Positions 1 to 7,686 of a stretch of 33,522 bases of DNA are shown piece by piece. How positions within the stretch are numbered: position 1 is the stretch's first letter; each line of letters opens with the position of its first letter. The stretch covers positions 1 through 33,522 of the forward strand of contig CALDKB010000057.1 of assembly GCA_937899245.1 (NCBI GenBank), read 5' to 3'. The translations under genes were made by a program, and so were the position numbers. The notes below the pieces were generated by a model, which was not told where the DNA came from, ran no database searches, and worked only from the letters and a program-made list of their open reading frames with translations. This DNA comes from an uncultured Bacteroidales bacterium. GTDB taxonomy: Bacteria > Bacteroidota > Bacteroidia > Bacteroidales > ML635J-15.

Positions 1-1
1 C

Positions 2-49
2 GCTTGCGACAAGAAGCCCGCGAAGAAGAAGGCTTCATCCAAGAAGTGA
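2..49 (+). CDS. C-terminal end of an unknown Lys-rich protein (partial)
   Basis: An open frame enters from the left edge and ends at TGA (47-49). The visible 15 residues are strongly basic, with the run KKPAKKKASSKK before the stop. Such tails occur on DNA-binding or histone-like proteins, but nothing else of the protein is in view, so no function is given. The other forward frames here are also open for a short way; this one was chosen because a Lys/Ala/Pro tail is typical of real C-termini. Confidence 0.4.
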   Translation, partial: ACDKKPAKKKASSKK

Positions 50-281
50 TTTTAGAATTTTCCTCCTAAAAAGACGATGGCATGCCGTGCGGGTCATGTT
101 CTACCGCAAGTATGCAAGTCGGGTGCGTTGATCCACCGTGCCCGGCGGAAATACTGCCGCATTGGTGAAATAAGGTTCAAGTCCTGGCGGTCATTTCGGC
201 AATCCGTTTTTCTCGACATTCGGGTTGTTCAACGTTGTGGCAGCCGAAGTTCTGGAAAATGGATTCCCGGCAGTATTTTAT
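50..281. other. No gene recognised between the first gene and the tRNAs
   Basis: No convincing protein gene or complete tRNA was found here. The forward open frame beginning at 77 runs through tRNA-Gly and has low-complexity composition, so it was discarded. A T-arm-like string lies near 174-184, but no matching acceptor stem could be found. Confidence 0.4.
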
Positions 282-354
282 GCGCCAGTAACTCAATGGG
301 CAGAGTACCAGCCTTCCAAGCTGGATGTTGTCGGTTCGAGACCGATCTGGCGCT
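282..354 (+). tRNA. tRNA-Gly (anticodon TCC)
   Basis: Folds as a full cloverleaf: acceptor 282-288 with 347-353 (GCGCCAG/CTGGCGC), D-stem ACTC/GAGT (291-294, 303-306), anticodon stem CCAGC/GCTGG (308-312, 320-324) with loop CTTCCAA giving anticodon TCC at 315-317, and T-arm 330-346 with loop TTCGAGA. The 3' CCA is not encoded. It reads GGA glycine codons, which are frequent in the phage genes here. Confidence 0.93.
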
Positions 355-388
355 CTATGAATTTTGTTGACTATGAAGATTTGAAAAA

Positions 389-462
389 GGCCGTTTAGTT
401 CAGCAGGACAGAACATCTGATTTCTAATCAGCAGGTCGCAGGTTCGAGTCCTGCAATGGCCA
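389..462 (+). tRNA. tRNA-Arg (anticodon TCT)
   Basis: Cloverleaf: acceptor GGCCGTT/AATGGCC (389-395, 455-461, one G-T pair), D-stem GTTC/GAAC, anticodon stem around loop TTTCTAA (421-427) with anticodon TCT at 423-425, and T-arm GCAGG/CCTGC (438-442, 450-454). The outermost anticodon-stem pair is a mismatch. No encoded CCA. It reads AGA, and by wobble AGG, the main arginine codons in the structural genes here. Confidence 0.92.
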
Positions 463-493
463 TCGTCAATTCGATTTTATCAATGGTATCCGA

Positions 494-1015
494 ATGGAAA
501 AAACGAATGAAAAAGTATGGTTTTACGTTGCTTACACGGACAAGATAAATCCTTTGAATACTGTAAGGATTCTCTCGTTTGAATATTGCAACGATACCGA
601 TGCCTTCAAGAGGTTCTTTGCATATCTGCACAACATCGGAGTTGATCGTGAAAATATTATTTACGCTTTCGGCGATGACGAGGAAGTCGTTGTTAAAAGG
701 CTGAGGGATAAGTGCGAAGATCTTAATAAACTACCGTCAGAAAAAGAAAATAAATCTGAAGGCGACGACTACAGGGACACGTCATCGTACCACGGCGCAA
801 GCGGTGTCTATGAGCCTATCAATGTGATGGACTATATGGCTAAAGAATATGTCAAGCGGGGTATTCCTGCTGACAAGGCTATGGAACTCTGTCTTTCACT
901 GAAATACCTGCTGCGACTTGGTACGAAGGATGACGTCGAAAAAGAACTGTTCAAGGCCGAGAATTTCATCCATAGGGTGCGTTGCAGCAAGTGGATGGAA
1001 CCGGAAAACAAATAG
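494..1015 (+). CDS. Hypothetical protein, 173 aa
   Basis: Not recognised. The N-terminal half (about residues 1-75) reads like a small alpha/beta domain with alternating hydrophobic strands (VWFYVAYT, NTVRILSFEY) and an acidic stretch. A charged linker (about 80-100) leads to a helical C-terminal part containing two cysteines. No signal peptide or membrane segment. The ATG at 494 lacks a good ribosome site, so the start is uncertain, although the frame is closed shortly upstream by the tRNA. It begins 32 bases after tRNA-Arg and is the first of a run of closely packed small genes leading to the terminase. Confidence 0.7.
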   Translation: MEKTNEKVWFYVAYTDKINPLNTVRILSFEYCNDTDAFKRFFAYLHNIGVDRENIIYAFGDDEEVVVKRLRDKCEDLNKLPSEKENKSEGDDYRDTSSYHGASGVYEPINVMDYMAKEYVKRGIPADKAMELCLSLKYLLRLGTKDDVEKELFKAENFIHRVRCSKWMEPENK

Positions 1016-1029
1016 GGGAGACTGCCTGT

Positions 1030-1320
1030 ATGGGTTACAAAGGCTACTCGCGCGACTCCTTCGGAAATATCGTCGTTGACAACGGCGGTTTTGACGATTC
1101 CGTAAAAGAGGGGCTTTCGCTCTTTGCTGTCCTTGCAATTTGCTTCGCGTTTGGAATTTTGTGCGTCATGCTTTCAGTCTACATTAAAGGCCGAATATGT
1201 CATATCAATGCCGAGAAGATGGGGTTCGATTGCGACTACTCGTTTTTGACCGGCTGCAAGATAAGGCTGGAAAACGGACATTACGTAGACATCGACAAGT
1301 ATCGCGGTGGTCTATACTGA
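1030..1320 (+). CDS. Small single-pass membrane protein, 96 aa
   Basis: One clear hydrophobic segment lies at about residues 28-50 (LSLFAVLAICFAFGILCVML), after a short polar N-terminus and before a basic KGR turn, which suggests one transmembrane helix with the C-terminal side in the cytoplasm. The C-terminal part has the pattern C-x-Y-x-F-L-T-G-C-K-I-x-L-E-N-G-x-Y-x-x-I-D-x-Y. Small phage membrane proteins with a similar tail exist, but their role is not established to my knowledge. The ATG at 1030 is preferred over an in-frame TTG at 982 because AGGGGAG sits 8-12 bases upstream and the TTG would overlap the previous gene. A holin or spanin role cannot be excluded. Confidence 0.7.
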   Translation: MGYKGYSRDSFGNIVVDNGGFDDSVKEGLSLFAVLAICFAFGILCVMLSVYIKGRICHINAEKMGFDCDYSFLTGCKIRLENGHYVDIDKYRGGLY

Positions 1321-1343
1321 TTTTGAAAAGGAGACTTTGAACC

Positions 1344-1991
1344 ATGGCTACCAACTACATGACAGTGCTGGAGAGCGAAATATCAGACATTGAACCTAGG
1401 CTGTGGAGGCTCAAGCAGGCTATTGATGTGCCGGACCCGCATTTCGAAACGTCGGAACTCGCGGACGAGATAATGAGGATGAGGTACGAGACCACGTTGA
1501 GGCTCTACAGGATTCTTCTGCTACAGCAAGAAATTTTTGGGATGGATAAGGACGAGGCGGACAAGCTGCTGGCGGAGTTCGGTAGCGCAGAGAGGATCAT
1601 TGACGTTACTGAAAAAGAGCCGGACTACAAGTCTGTCGAGGAGGCATACATTTACGAACTTGATAACCTTGACGAGACGAACAGGTTCATTGACAGCAAG
1701 TGGATGAGCATTACGAGGCCACAAGACTCCATCTGGAAGGACTATCCAGAACCTCTCAAGAAAAGGCTCCTCAAGGAGGCTGACGCACTTGTTAGAAAGA
1801 CCATGGGAAAGAAACGGTACGAAAAACTCAACGCGAATGTCAATGATAATTCCGGCATGGACTACTTCGAACGTTACGAGAAAAGCTTGTCGCAACACTT
1901 CCAGAAGGATTGCGTGAAGAAGATGGTGGCCGAGGAAAGGAAATACTACAGGGACCTTGACGAGTGGAACCGTAAGGGAGGGCGTAAGTAG
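1344..1991 (+). CDS. Hypothetical helical protein, 215 aa
   Basis: Not recognised. The protein is almost entirely charged and helical: an N-terminal part (about 1-75) with heptad-like spacing and a C-terminal part rich in Lys, Arg and Tyr (about 130-215). No membrane segment, Cys cluster or catalytic motif is visible. A strong ribosome site (AAAGGAG) lies 11 bases before ATG 1344. The stop abuts the ATG of the next gene (TAG then ATG), so the two are probably translationally coupled. The position just before the terminase genes suggests a late or DNA-packaging context, but no function can be assigned. Confidence 0.75.
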   Translation: MATNYMTVLESEISDIEPRLWRLKQAIDVPDPHFETSELADEIMRMRYETTLRLYRILLLQQEIFGMDKDEADKLLAEFGSAERIIDVTEKEPDYKSVEEAYIYELDNLDETNRFIDSKWMSITRPQDSIWKDYPEPLKKRLLKEADALVRKTMGKKRYEKLNANVNDNSGMDYFERYEKSLSQHFQKDCVKKMVAEERKYYRDLDEWNRKGGRK

Positions 1992-2330
1992 ATGTTCGGA
2001 TTTTTCCGTAGGGACAAGAAACTGCAAGCTCTTCAAGACCAGGTGCAGGACATGACCAGGACGGTCAACGAGAAGAACGCGGAGATCCAGAACTTGAAGA
2101 GCCGCATTAACGTCCTGAAGCTGGATAACGCTACCGCCATGTGCAAGCTGGAAGGAACTAACTCGCTTCTCAAGAAACAGAACAAGTACGCTTCATGCCT
2201 TTACGCCAAGATGAAGGCGTGGCAGGCAGTGGCTGCGCATATCGACCCGGAACTCGTCAAGAACCCGAAAAAGTACAAGGACGTTTTCAAGGCGGAGATG
2301 AACAAGAACGTTGTCAAGGAAGAAACATGA
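1992..2330 (+). CDS. Coiled-coil protein, 112 aa
   Basis: Residues about 8-65 show regular heptads (LQALQDQVQDM, VNEKNAEIQNL, INVLKLDNA) typical of a parallel coiled coil, followed by a basic helical tail with two cysteines. No other domain is visible. It starts directly after the previous stop and its own stop overlaps the next ATG (ATGA at 2327-2330), so it is tightly coupled to both neighbours. Likely an oligomerising accessory protein; function unknown. Confidence 0.75.
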   Translation: MFGFFRRDKKLQALQDQVQDMTRTVNEKNAEIQNLKSRINVLKLDNATAMCKLEGTNSLLKKQNKYASCLYAKMKAWQAVAAHIDPELVKNPKKYKDVFKAEMNKNVVKEET

Positions 2331-2638
2331 CGGACTGGGAACATAGACAGTTGTTTTCGAAGCTGGACAAACTGATAGAAAATACGTCCAAGATCTTGTC
2401 TCTTGTCTGTGGTGAAAAGAAAAGGATCGGGATAGACTTAGGCTCGGAAGATGGCGACAGGAGCGTAGATGTGGCTTTGCCGCCGTCCGAAGACGTGTCG
2501 GTCCGTCCTCCCGCAGAATCACAGAAGACGCTTGTCGCTCGAGCAGACAGGGACAGGTACAACGAGTACCGGAGCAAGGGAGGGGACCTCAAGTGGAACG
2601 AGTGGCGGAAGAAGGATAAGTCCGAACGAGCTTCCTGA
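2327..2638 (+). CDS. Hypothetical protein, 103 aa
   Basis: Not recognised. The N-terminal 35 residues form an amphipathic helix (LFSKLDKLIENTSKIL), followed by an acidic low-complexity linker and a basic Tyr/Arg/Trp-rich C-terminal helix (RYNEYRSKGG, KWNEWRKKDK). The ATG at 2327 overlaps the preceding TGA by ATGA, which selects this start over a longer open frame beginning at 2195. It is the last gene before the first TTTATTCATT element. Confidence 0.72.
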   Translation: MTDWEHRQLFSKLDKLIENTSKILSLVCGEKKRIGIDLGSEDGDRSVDVALPPSEDVSVRPPAESQKTLVARADRDRYNEYRSKGGDLKWNEWRKKDKSERAS

Positions 2639-2651
2639 CGGACTGCCGGAA

Positions 2652-2661
2652 TTTATTCATT
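2652..2661 (+). promoter_or_regulatory. TTTATTCATT element, copy 1
   Basis: Exact copy of the recurrent 10-mer. Unlike most other copies it precedes a hairpin instead of following one, and it lies 92 bases before the next start codon (2754). Interpreted as a candidate phage late promoter whose transcript would meet the hairpin at 2668-2720 at once. Confidence 0.5.
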
Positions 2662-2667
2662 GTCGGG

Positions 2668-2730
2668 GGACTGCCCATTACCGTTGTGTCCTTCTTATCT
2701 TTCTTGTTGTGGGCAGTTCCTCTTTTTTTT
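2668..2730 (+). terminator. Long-loop hairpin with T8 tract
   Basis: Arms GGACTGCCCA (2668-2677) and TGGGCAGTTCC (2710-2720) pair over 10 bp with one bulged T around a 32-base loop, and are followed by T8 at 2723-2730. It would terminate the small-gene operon, or attenuate transcription starting at the element at 2652-2661. Confidence 0.55.
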
Positions 2731-2753
2731 CTTTAAGAATACGGGGCCTGCGT

Positions 2754-3269
2754 ATGGACGTTCTTGAATACATCTCTAAGATCACGAAGAATGGGTCTCT
2801 CGTAGCCCTGACCAGGGAGACCGTGAACGAGGTCGTCAACCATACTGGAGACGGGGCAGGCAGCTTCACGAACGTCACGTTGTACCATGGCGAGACACCT
2901 GGCGAGCACCGCGAGAACGAGAAGATGCTGGAGAAGGTTACAACTTGCGCCCTTTGCTGCGACGACGCGGAACTTTTCTACGAACACGTATCAATCATCA
3001 TACCGGAAAAGTACAAAAGGTGCGGCGTTTATGTGGCCGAAGAGTGGAGCCGTCTACTGAACCACATGTGGATAAGCTGCTCCATGCTGCTTACGACGAT
3101 GGTCATACAGGAGCGCTACCAGAAGAGCGCCAAGGTGCTTCTGGAAATTTTGCAGACCCGAATAAAGGAATGGCGGCGCAAGACCGAGGGCAAGGTCACG
3201 AAGGACCTGGACAAGGACGGAAACCCGACCGGCGGTTTCACGTTCGTAATGGAAGGCGGTCTTCTGTAA
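2754..3269 (+). CDS. Candidate small terminase subunit, 171 aa
   Basis: It sits 15 bases ahead of the large terminase gene, the usual place for the small subunit, which recognises the packaging site and regulates the large subunit. The sequence itself gives no clear family match: a mixed N-terminal region (about 1-60), a Cys-containing middle (about 60-100) and a long basic C-terminal helical part (about 105-155, with RIKEWRRKT). No classic N-terminal helix-turn-helix was recognised. The ATG at 2754 was chosen because the open frame further upstream crosses the hairpin and T-tract. The assignment rests on position; it could be another packaging accessory protein. Confidence 0.45.
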   Translation: MDVLEYISKITKNGSLVALTRETVNEVVNHTGDGAGSFTNVTLYHGETPGEHRENEKMLEKVTTCALCCDDAELFYEHVSIIIPEKYKRCGVYVAEEWSRLLNHMWISCSMLLTTMVIQERYQKSAKVLLEILQTRIKEWRRKTEGKVTKDLDKDGNPTGGFTFVMEGGLL

Positions 3270-3284
3270 TCGGTACTGTTGTAG

Positions 3285-4586
3285 ATGGCGGCAGAGTTTC
3301 GTTTCGTACCCGAGAAGGAGTATCTTCCGTACCAGTTGGAGCTGATGAGGCATCCCGCAAAGTTCAAGGGGATGATTACAAGCAGGGCGACTGGAAAGAC
3401 CGCCATGATGATCAAGGCGGCCCTAACGACAGCATTTTCCGGACAGAAGGTCATATACTGGCTACAGACGCAGAACGTCCTGAAGAACGAGTTTTTCCCG
3501 GAGCGAATCATTCCGCAGCTCAGGGAGTGGGGAATACCGAGCAAGATGTATTCCTACGACTCCACGTACAACACGCTACGAATAGCCAACGGCGGACTTA
3601 TACGAGGCTTCAGCTACGAGGCTCCGGAGAACTGTACCTCCCTAAACGCTGTAAAGTTGTGCATCCTTGACGAGGTGACTACATGCAAAAAATGGCCACA
3701 GACACTTATGGCCTTTGCGGCGGCCCAGCGAGGACTTCACGGTTCTACCCCTATAACGCTATTCTCGGCCACCCCGAGACCCGATGCCCCCGTCAAGAAA
3801 TATCTCAAGGAGAAAAGCGGCAGCATATACGTCATGCGCGGCGTGACAATGTACGACAATCCGTACCTGACCGACGAGGAACGCGAGGAAATCGCCTCCA
3901 AGTACACTGTCGGTTCTCCGCTGTACCGACAGGAGGTCCTTGGAGAGGAGGTTGACGGACTCGTGGAGAACGCCGTTTTCCCGCCGGAATGCTGGGGCAA
4001 GAGTCCGAAGGTCGCCCGAGGAATACCTTCATTGGGAATAGACTGTGCAGGTGCAGGCAGGGACTTCAACGTATTCTACGTCGTAGACGACGTTCACGTC
4101 ATCGAGAAAGTAAAGATACAGCAGGCAGACACGTTCCAGCTCGCTGCAACCGCGAGAAGCCTCATTGCTAAGCACGGCGTGAGGCAGGTGTGCATTGACG
4201 GAACGGGAGGCTTCGGAATAGGACTTTTTGACATGCTTAAAATAAACCCATCACTACAGTGCTACCTGGTAAATTTCGGTCAGTCCGCAATGGATACGGA
4301 CCACTATGCCAACGCCAGGGCCGAGATGTATTTCAAGCTGGCCGCCGCTATGCGAGACGGATTTTACCTTGACGACGAAGAAGTGATGGAACAGCTAAGG
4401 GTCACGTCTTTCAACCTTACCGGCACCGGCAAGAGCATACTCATCCCAAAGGAAGAGATAAAGAACTACCTTGGATGCTCGCCCGACTCTGCGGACGCAT
4501 TGGCTCTTGCGTACTACATGAGGCACAAGCTCCAGATAATTGACATTGGACGAAATACTCTTTACAAGCCTCTTAGGATGTTCTAG
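3285..4586 (+). CDS. terL: Terminase large subunit (ATPase and nuclease), 433 aa
   Basis: The DNA-packaging motor: it translocates DNA into the prohead through the portal and cuts genome units. The N-terminal ATPase has a Walker A variant SRATGKT at residues 33-39 and Walker B ILDE at 127-130. The C-terminal RNase H-like nuclease shows its acidic residues in GID (D253), CID (D305) and SPDSADALALAYY (D401, D404). All motor and nuclease motifs are present, so it looks functional. At 433 residues it is at the short end for the family. The start lacks a strong ribosome site and may be coupled to the preceding gene. Unlike in P22, portal and head genes do not follow; an 11-kb accessory block intervenes. 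Confidence 0.93.
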   Translation: MAAEFRFVPEKEYLPYQLELMRHPAKFKGMITSRATGKTAMMIKAALTTAFSGQKVIYWLQTQNVLKNEFFPERIIPQLREWGIPSKMYSYDSTYNTLRIANGGLIRGFSYEAPENCTSLNAVKLCILDEVTTCKKWPQTLMAFAAAQRGLHGSTPITLFSATPRPDAPVKKYLKEKSGSIYVMRGVTMYDNPYLTDEEREEIASKYTVGSPLYRQEVLGEEVDGLVENAVFPPECWGKSPKVARGIPSLGIDCAGAGRDFNVFYVVDDVHVIEKVKIQQADTFQLAATARSLIAKHGVRQVCIDGTGGFGIGLFDMLKINPSLQCYLVNFGQSAMDTDHYANARAEMYFKLAAAMRDGFYLDDEEVMEQLRVTSFNLTGTGKSILIPKEEIKNYLGCSPDSADALALAYYMRHKLQIIDIGRNTLYKPLRMF

Positions 4587-4591
4587 TTTCT

Positions 4592-4601
4592 TTTATTCAT
4601 T
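4592..4601 (+). promoter_or_regulatory. TTTATTCATT element, copy 2
   Basis: Exact copy, 18 bases before ATG 4620, with an AAAGGA ribosome site in between. No hairpin is seen just upstream; it follows the terL stop directly. It opens the accessory block. Confidence 0.55.
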
Positions 4602-4619
4602 CCGAAAAAAGGAACTTAC

Positions 4620-5696
4620 ATGGCTAACAAGTATGACTTATCCCATTTCGGGAAAAGAGCTGTTAAGAAAGTAAATAAGTTGGGCGGTGACAACTTTCTT
4701 GATAAGATTATTGCCAATAGAAATATTGCAAACGGCCTGTGGTGGGATGGAACTCCGAAATATTCTAATAAGAGAATAAATGCCGGATTGGGTAATCAAC
4801 GGTTTATCGAATATCCATGCGTAGGTCCTTGTCTTGACGAAAACGGAAATCTTGTATGGGTTCCTAATGCAAAGGCTCCGCTTGATAGGCAAGACATTTT
4901 CAATATTACAGGCACAGATTTTGATTCCGTAGAGATGGACCCTATGTCTTACACAGAAGACAAGGATCCTCTCGTCAGGGAATTTTCAAGAGGGCTTATA
5001 TCAGGTAAGTATAGCTTCGGGAAAGGTGTTGAGGAACTTATAGACGAAAAGGGATGGAATAAATTCTCAAAGGTGTATGATGACGGCTCCGTGTTGAGAA
5101 ATTCAAATGTTTACGCTCCGAATAAATATAACTACAAAGCGAGAGAATATGAAAATATAGGCACATCAAGAACAGGCCATTATGTAAGGGATAGGAGGGA
5201 TTTTTATGAACGTCCTAGAGATTCCAGGAATAAGCCTTACCGTTATTTACATGTGCTTGGCCCTGTGGAAGGCCACTACAGTACCGTTGTAGGAAATGAA
5301 AAAGGAAAATTCGTAAACCCGGATTCAATACTTGGATCTGACTTAAAAAAATTAAAGAAGCGGTTTGAGTGGAATCTTGACGATTGGGACATGAGAAAAG
5401 TCAAGAACAATGGACGCTATTCTATAAATGACAGGATAGACAACCGCGTACTCCGTCATTCCAGAAAAGAACAACGTGTTGTAGGTGGGAATGACAATAT
5501 TGGAGAAACAAAGAACAGACTGTTCAGTCAACGAAAAGACGACCTTATAGGACGTTACGAAAAATTGTTGGATAATGTAAAAGACGATATATTAAACAAA
5601 GGAAATTTCCAATGGAGCGACTATAAAAGACTTGTTGACCGTAAAATACGCGAACTAGATCGACTGAGAGAACGGATGGGAATAAAATATTATTAA
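4620..5696 (+). CDS. Accessory-block protein, 358 aa, unknown
   Basis: Not recognised. Basic, Asn/Asp/Arg/Tyr-rich, no membrane segment. Residues 22-30 (GGDNFLDKI) resemble the N-terminal tag of the following genes but internally placed, so membership is weak. Residues about 95-132 contain the block's second shared module (MDPMSY, then VREFSRGLISG), seen at the C-termini of the proteins at 7687, 12388 and 12906. Codon choice is more A/T-rich than in terL. It is a transcription unit of its own: a TTTATTCATT element precedes it and a strong hairpin terminator follows. Possibly an internal virion protein; function unknown. Confidence 0.7.
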   Translation: MANKYDLSHFGKRAVKKVNKLGGDNFLDKIIANRNIANGLWWDGTPKYSNKRINAGLGNQRFIEYPCVGPCLDENGNLVWVPNAKAPLDRQDIFNITGTDFDSVEMDPMSYTEDKDPLVREFSRGLISGKYSFGKGVEELIDEKGWNKFSKVYDDGSVLRNSNVYAPNKYNYKAREYENIGTSRTGHYVRDRRDFYERPRDSRNKPYRYLHVLGPVEGHYSTVVGNEKGKFVNPDSILGSDLKKLKKRFEWNLDDWDMRKVKNNGRYSINDRIDNRVLRHSRKEQRVVGGNDNIGETKNRLFSQRKDDLIGRYEKLLDNVKDDILNKGNFQWSDYKRLVDRKIRELDRLRERMGIKYY

Positions 5697-5733
5697 AAAC
5701 GACATCACCACTCTTTCCAATATGTAAACCGTT

Positions 5734-5765
5734 GAACTGCCGAGAGTTTCTCGGTAGTTCTTTTC
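5734..5765 (+). terminator. Rho-independent terminator fused to element copy 3
   Basis: A 12-bp stem GAACTGCCGAGA/TCTCGGTAGTTC (5734-5745, 5749-5760, one wobble pair) with loop GTT, followed by TTTTC running straight into the TTTATTCATT element. Confidence 0.85.
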
Positions 5766-5775
5766 TTTATTCATT
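5766..5775 (+). promoter_or_regulatory. TTTATTCATT element, copy 3
   Basis: Exact copy located on the T-tract of the terminator at 5734-5760, 27 bases before ATG 5803, with ribosome site AAGGAA in between. Candidate late promoter for the genes from 5803 onward. Confidence 0.6.
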
Positions 5776-5802
5776 CGAAAACTTTATCAAGGAAATTGAC
5801 AG

Positions 5803-6918
5803 ATGGCAAAGAAGAACATCCTGGACGCGATACGCGAAAATTTTCATGGACTTGGGCTAAGTCGAATGCAGATTATGCAGGCTGTGATGGACGAAGTCAC
5901 CAAAAAGGCTAAGGTGGCTCCTATCAAGGTCGAGAAAGGGATGAACCTGAAGGGACTGAGAATCCCCATGGGGATTGAAGACCTAGGCTATAGAATCGGA
6001 AGCGAAGACCTGAGAAGAAAAATTAGCATGGACCCTGGATTGTACGACCCTCAGTACCTACAGGACCTAAACGAAAGGATCGCTAATTGGGAAAATGAAT
6101 ACGGATTCAAACGCAGAAATGGGTTCATTGAGCAAGGCCCGGTGCCTGACGAGATAGAAGATCCAAACTTCGATTATCACGGAGGCTTTGACCTCGATGC
6201 GGCCAAGAGGTTTGCCTCTGCGAGTTTGAGTGGCGTTCTTCCGAAAGATTTCGATGGGTCTTACAAGGTAGTAAACGCTTCCCCAGACGGAAGGGTTAAG
6301 CTGAGAGTTGTTCACCCAACAGAAGATGGGCCTAAAAAGGGTACAGTAACCATGGATGATCTTGGTAGGGTTGGTCATCCCTTTGATAGTAACATCAGCT
6401 CCGTCGCAAAGCCAGGCTCTACAGGGCAGTGGGCCAACATTGCAAATAAACTTTACAACGTCGATTTAAACTCGACCGTCCCGGTATCGTTCGTCCGAGA
6501 CCGAAATATTATTGGTCGTAAGTTCACGGACTTTAACCCGAACCTTAAAAAGTACCGCAACGGATTCCCGGTAAGGGAGCTTCCTGAACAGGACGAGTAT
6601 TCCAGAATTGGACGTGTTAAGCGTTCTACTAGACGTGATTTCCGACATAGCGGAGACCCGTACTCTGTACCGGCAGGCGAAAATACCGAAACTCCGTTCA
6701 TGGCAGGCGCAAAGTACAAGGCGGACATGGTTCGTGCCGAAAACCCTGGTCTACAGTTTGACAACCGTCTACAGCAAATCAGGAACGAAGATGACGAAAT
6801 CGAAAGGCAGATAGAAGCGCTCAAGGCTAAGAGGGATTCCATCAACGATGTATACTGGGGTGTTCGTGACTTGAAGGATTCCGTTATGAATGCAGCCAAG
6901 ATTTACAACAGGAGGTAG
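5803..6918 (+). CDS. Tagged accessory protein, 371 aa, unknown body
   Basis: Starts MAKKNILDAI, a clear copy of the shared tag (N-I-L-D-x-I/V). The body is not recognised. Residues about 66-100 contain a partial form of the DP-x-x-Y module (KISMDPGLYDPQYL), the middle is Gly/Asp/Pro-rich, and the C-terminal 50 residues form a predicted coiled coil (DDEIERQIEALKAKRDSIND). No membrane segment. It follows a terminator/TTTATTCATT pair and ends one base before the next start, so it is co-translated with 6920. Inferred cargo or internal virion protein. Confidence 0.72.
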   Translation: MAKKNILDAIRENFHGLGLSRMQIMQAVMDEVTKKAKVAPIKVEKGMNLKGLRIPMGIEDLGYRIGSEDLRRKISMDPGLYDPQYLQDLNERIANWENEYGFKRRNGFIEQGPVPDEIEDPNFDYHGGFDLDAAKRFASASLSGVLPKDFDGSYKVVNASPDGRVKLRVVHPTEDGPKKGTVTMDDLGRVGHPFDSNISSVAKPGSTGQWANIANKLYNVDLNSTVPVSFVRDRNIIGRKFTDFNPNLKKYRNGFPVRELPEQDEYSRIGRVKRSTRRDFRHSGDPYSVPAGENTETPFMAGAKYKADMVRAENPGLQFDNRLQQIRNEDDEIERQIEALKAKRDSINDVYWGVRDLKDSVMNAAKIYNRR

Positions 6919-6919
6919 C

Positions 6920-7681
6920 ATGGCCAATCTTCTTGATTATGTCCTTGACAAATATGTAAGGCCTTACGTGGCGGGAAGGGCCATGAGGGGCTATTCCGAC
7001 ACCGCGTTCGACAACGGAGTGAAGGTGGCTGGATTCGGTAACCCTATGGAAATGGGCGGCAAGGAACTTTTTGAACTTGAACGAGCTATGCGGCGACTAG
7101 CCAGCATACACTGGGCCGATAGGGTAAGGGCCGAGGGAAAGCTTGCAAGGGCGAGGAGCGCACAAAAGGCCATCGAATATCAAAGAATGATGGACGATGC
7201 GACTAATCGACACCATAACGCCTATAAGACCGCTAATTTTGTAGAGACGGTAGGAAAGCGGAACTCTGAACGTAATCGGCACTATGACGACGAAATGAAA
7301 CAGTACATGAAGGACTGGGACGACGTAGACCTTCTGTACGCAGAAACGCAGAGGGACCGTAGGGACGCCGGGTATGACAACGGCTGGTATAGAACCAGGC
7401 CGCCACATGAGTATTTGACACCGGATGAGACCGCAGCGAAACTCAGTGAACTTGACGATCTGAGGTACAGCCTAAGACGACTTAGGGATGATGATACCCC
7501 GGCAAACCGTGAAAAGTTTGCGGAGGACGCGAAGCGTCTGTGGGACATACAGTTCATGCTTGACCAGGATGGGGTTGACTACAGGCTGTTCGGAGGCGAC
7601 TACTACAACGGAGTCAACGATTACGATTCCTACAGGCCGATACCAATGAAACCTTGGTCGTTTAGGCTCGAGGAGGACTAA
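6920..7681 (+). CDS. Tagged accessory protein, 253 aa, helical
   Basis: Starts MANLLDYVLDKYV, a strong copy of the tag. The ATG at 6920 is supported by AGGAGG seven bases upstream and by the tag; a longer frame from 6890 would overlap the previous gene. The body is highly charged and helical (about residues 50-220), rich in Arg, Asp and Tyr, and ends in an acidic Tyr/Gly/Asp-rich tail. No enzyme motif is visible. Only 5 bases separate it from the next gene, in the 5803-8949 operon. Confidence 0.72.
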   Translation: MANLLDYVLDKYVRPYVAGRAMRGYSDTAFDNGVKVAGFGNPMEMGGKELFELERAMRRLASIHWADRVRAEGKLARARSAQKAIEYQRMMDDATNRHHNAYKTANFVETVGKRNSERNRHYDDEMKQYMKDWDDVDLLYAETQRDRRDAGYDNGWYRTRPPHEYLTPDETAAKLSELDDLRYSLRRLRDDDTPANREKFAEDAKRLWDIQFMLDQDGVDYRLFGGDYYNGVNDYDSYRPIPMKPWSFRLEED

Positions 7682-7686
7682 GAATA

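Noticed and set aside
137..194. Possible third tRNA with a T-arm-like string near 174-184
   Set aside because: The T-stem pairs over only three bases, no acceptor partner was found, and the candidate anticodon loop lacks the usual T at position 33.
77..370. Forward open frame of 97 aa
   Set aside because: Runs through tRNA-Gly and lacks a ribosome site.
2945..3670. Forward open frame of 241 aa across the terminase junction
   Set aside because: Overlaps two better-supported genes in another frame and has Arg/Gly/His-rich shadow composition.
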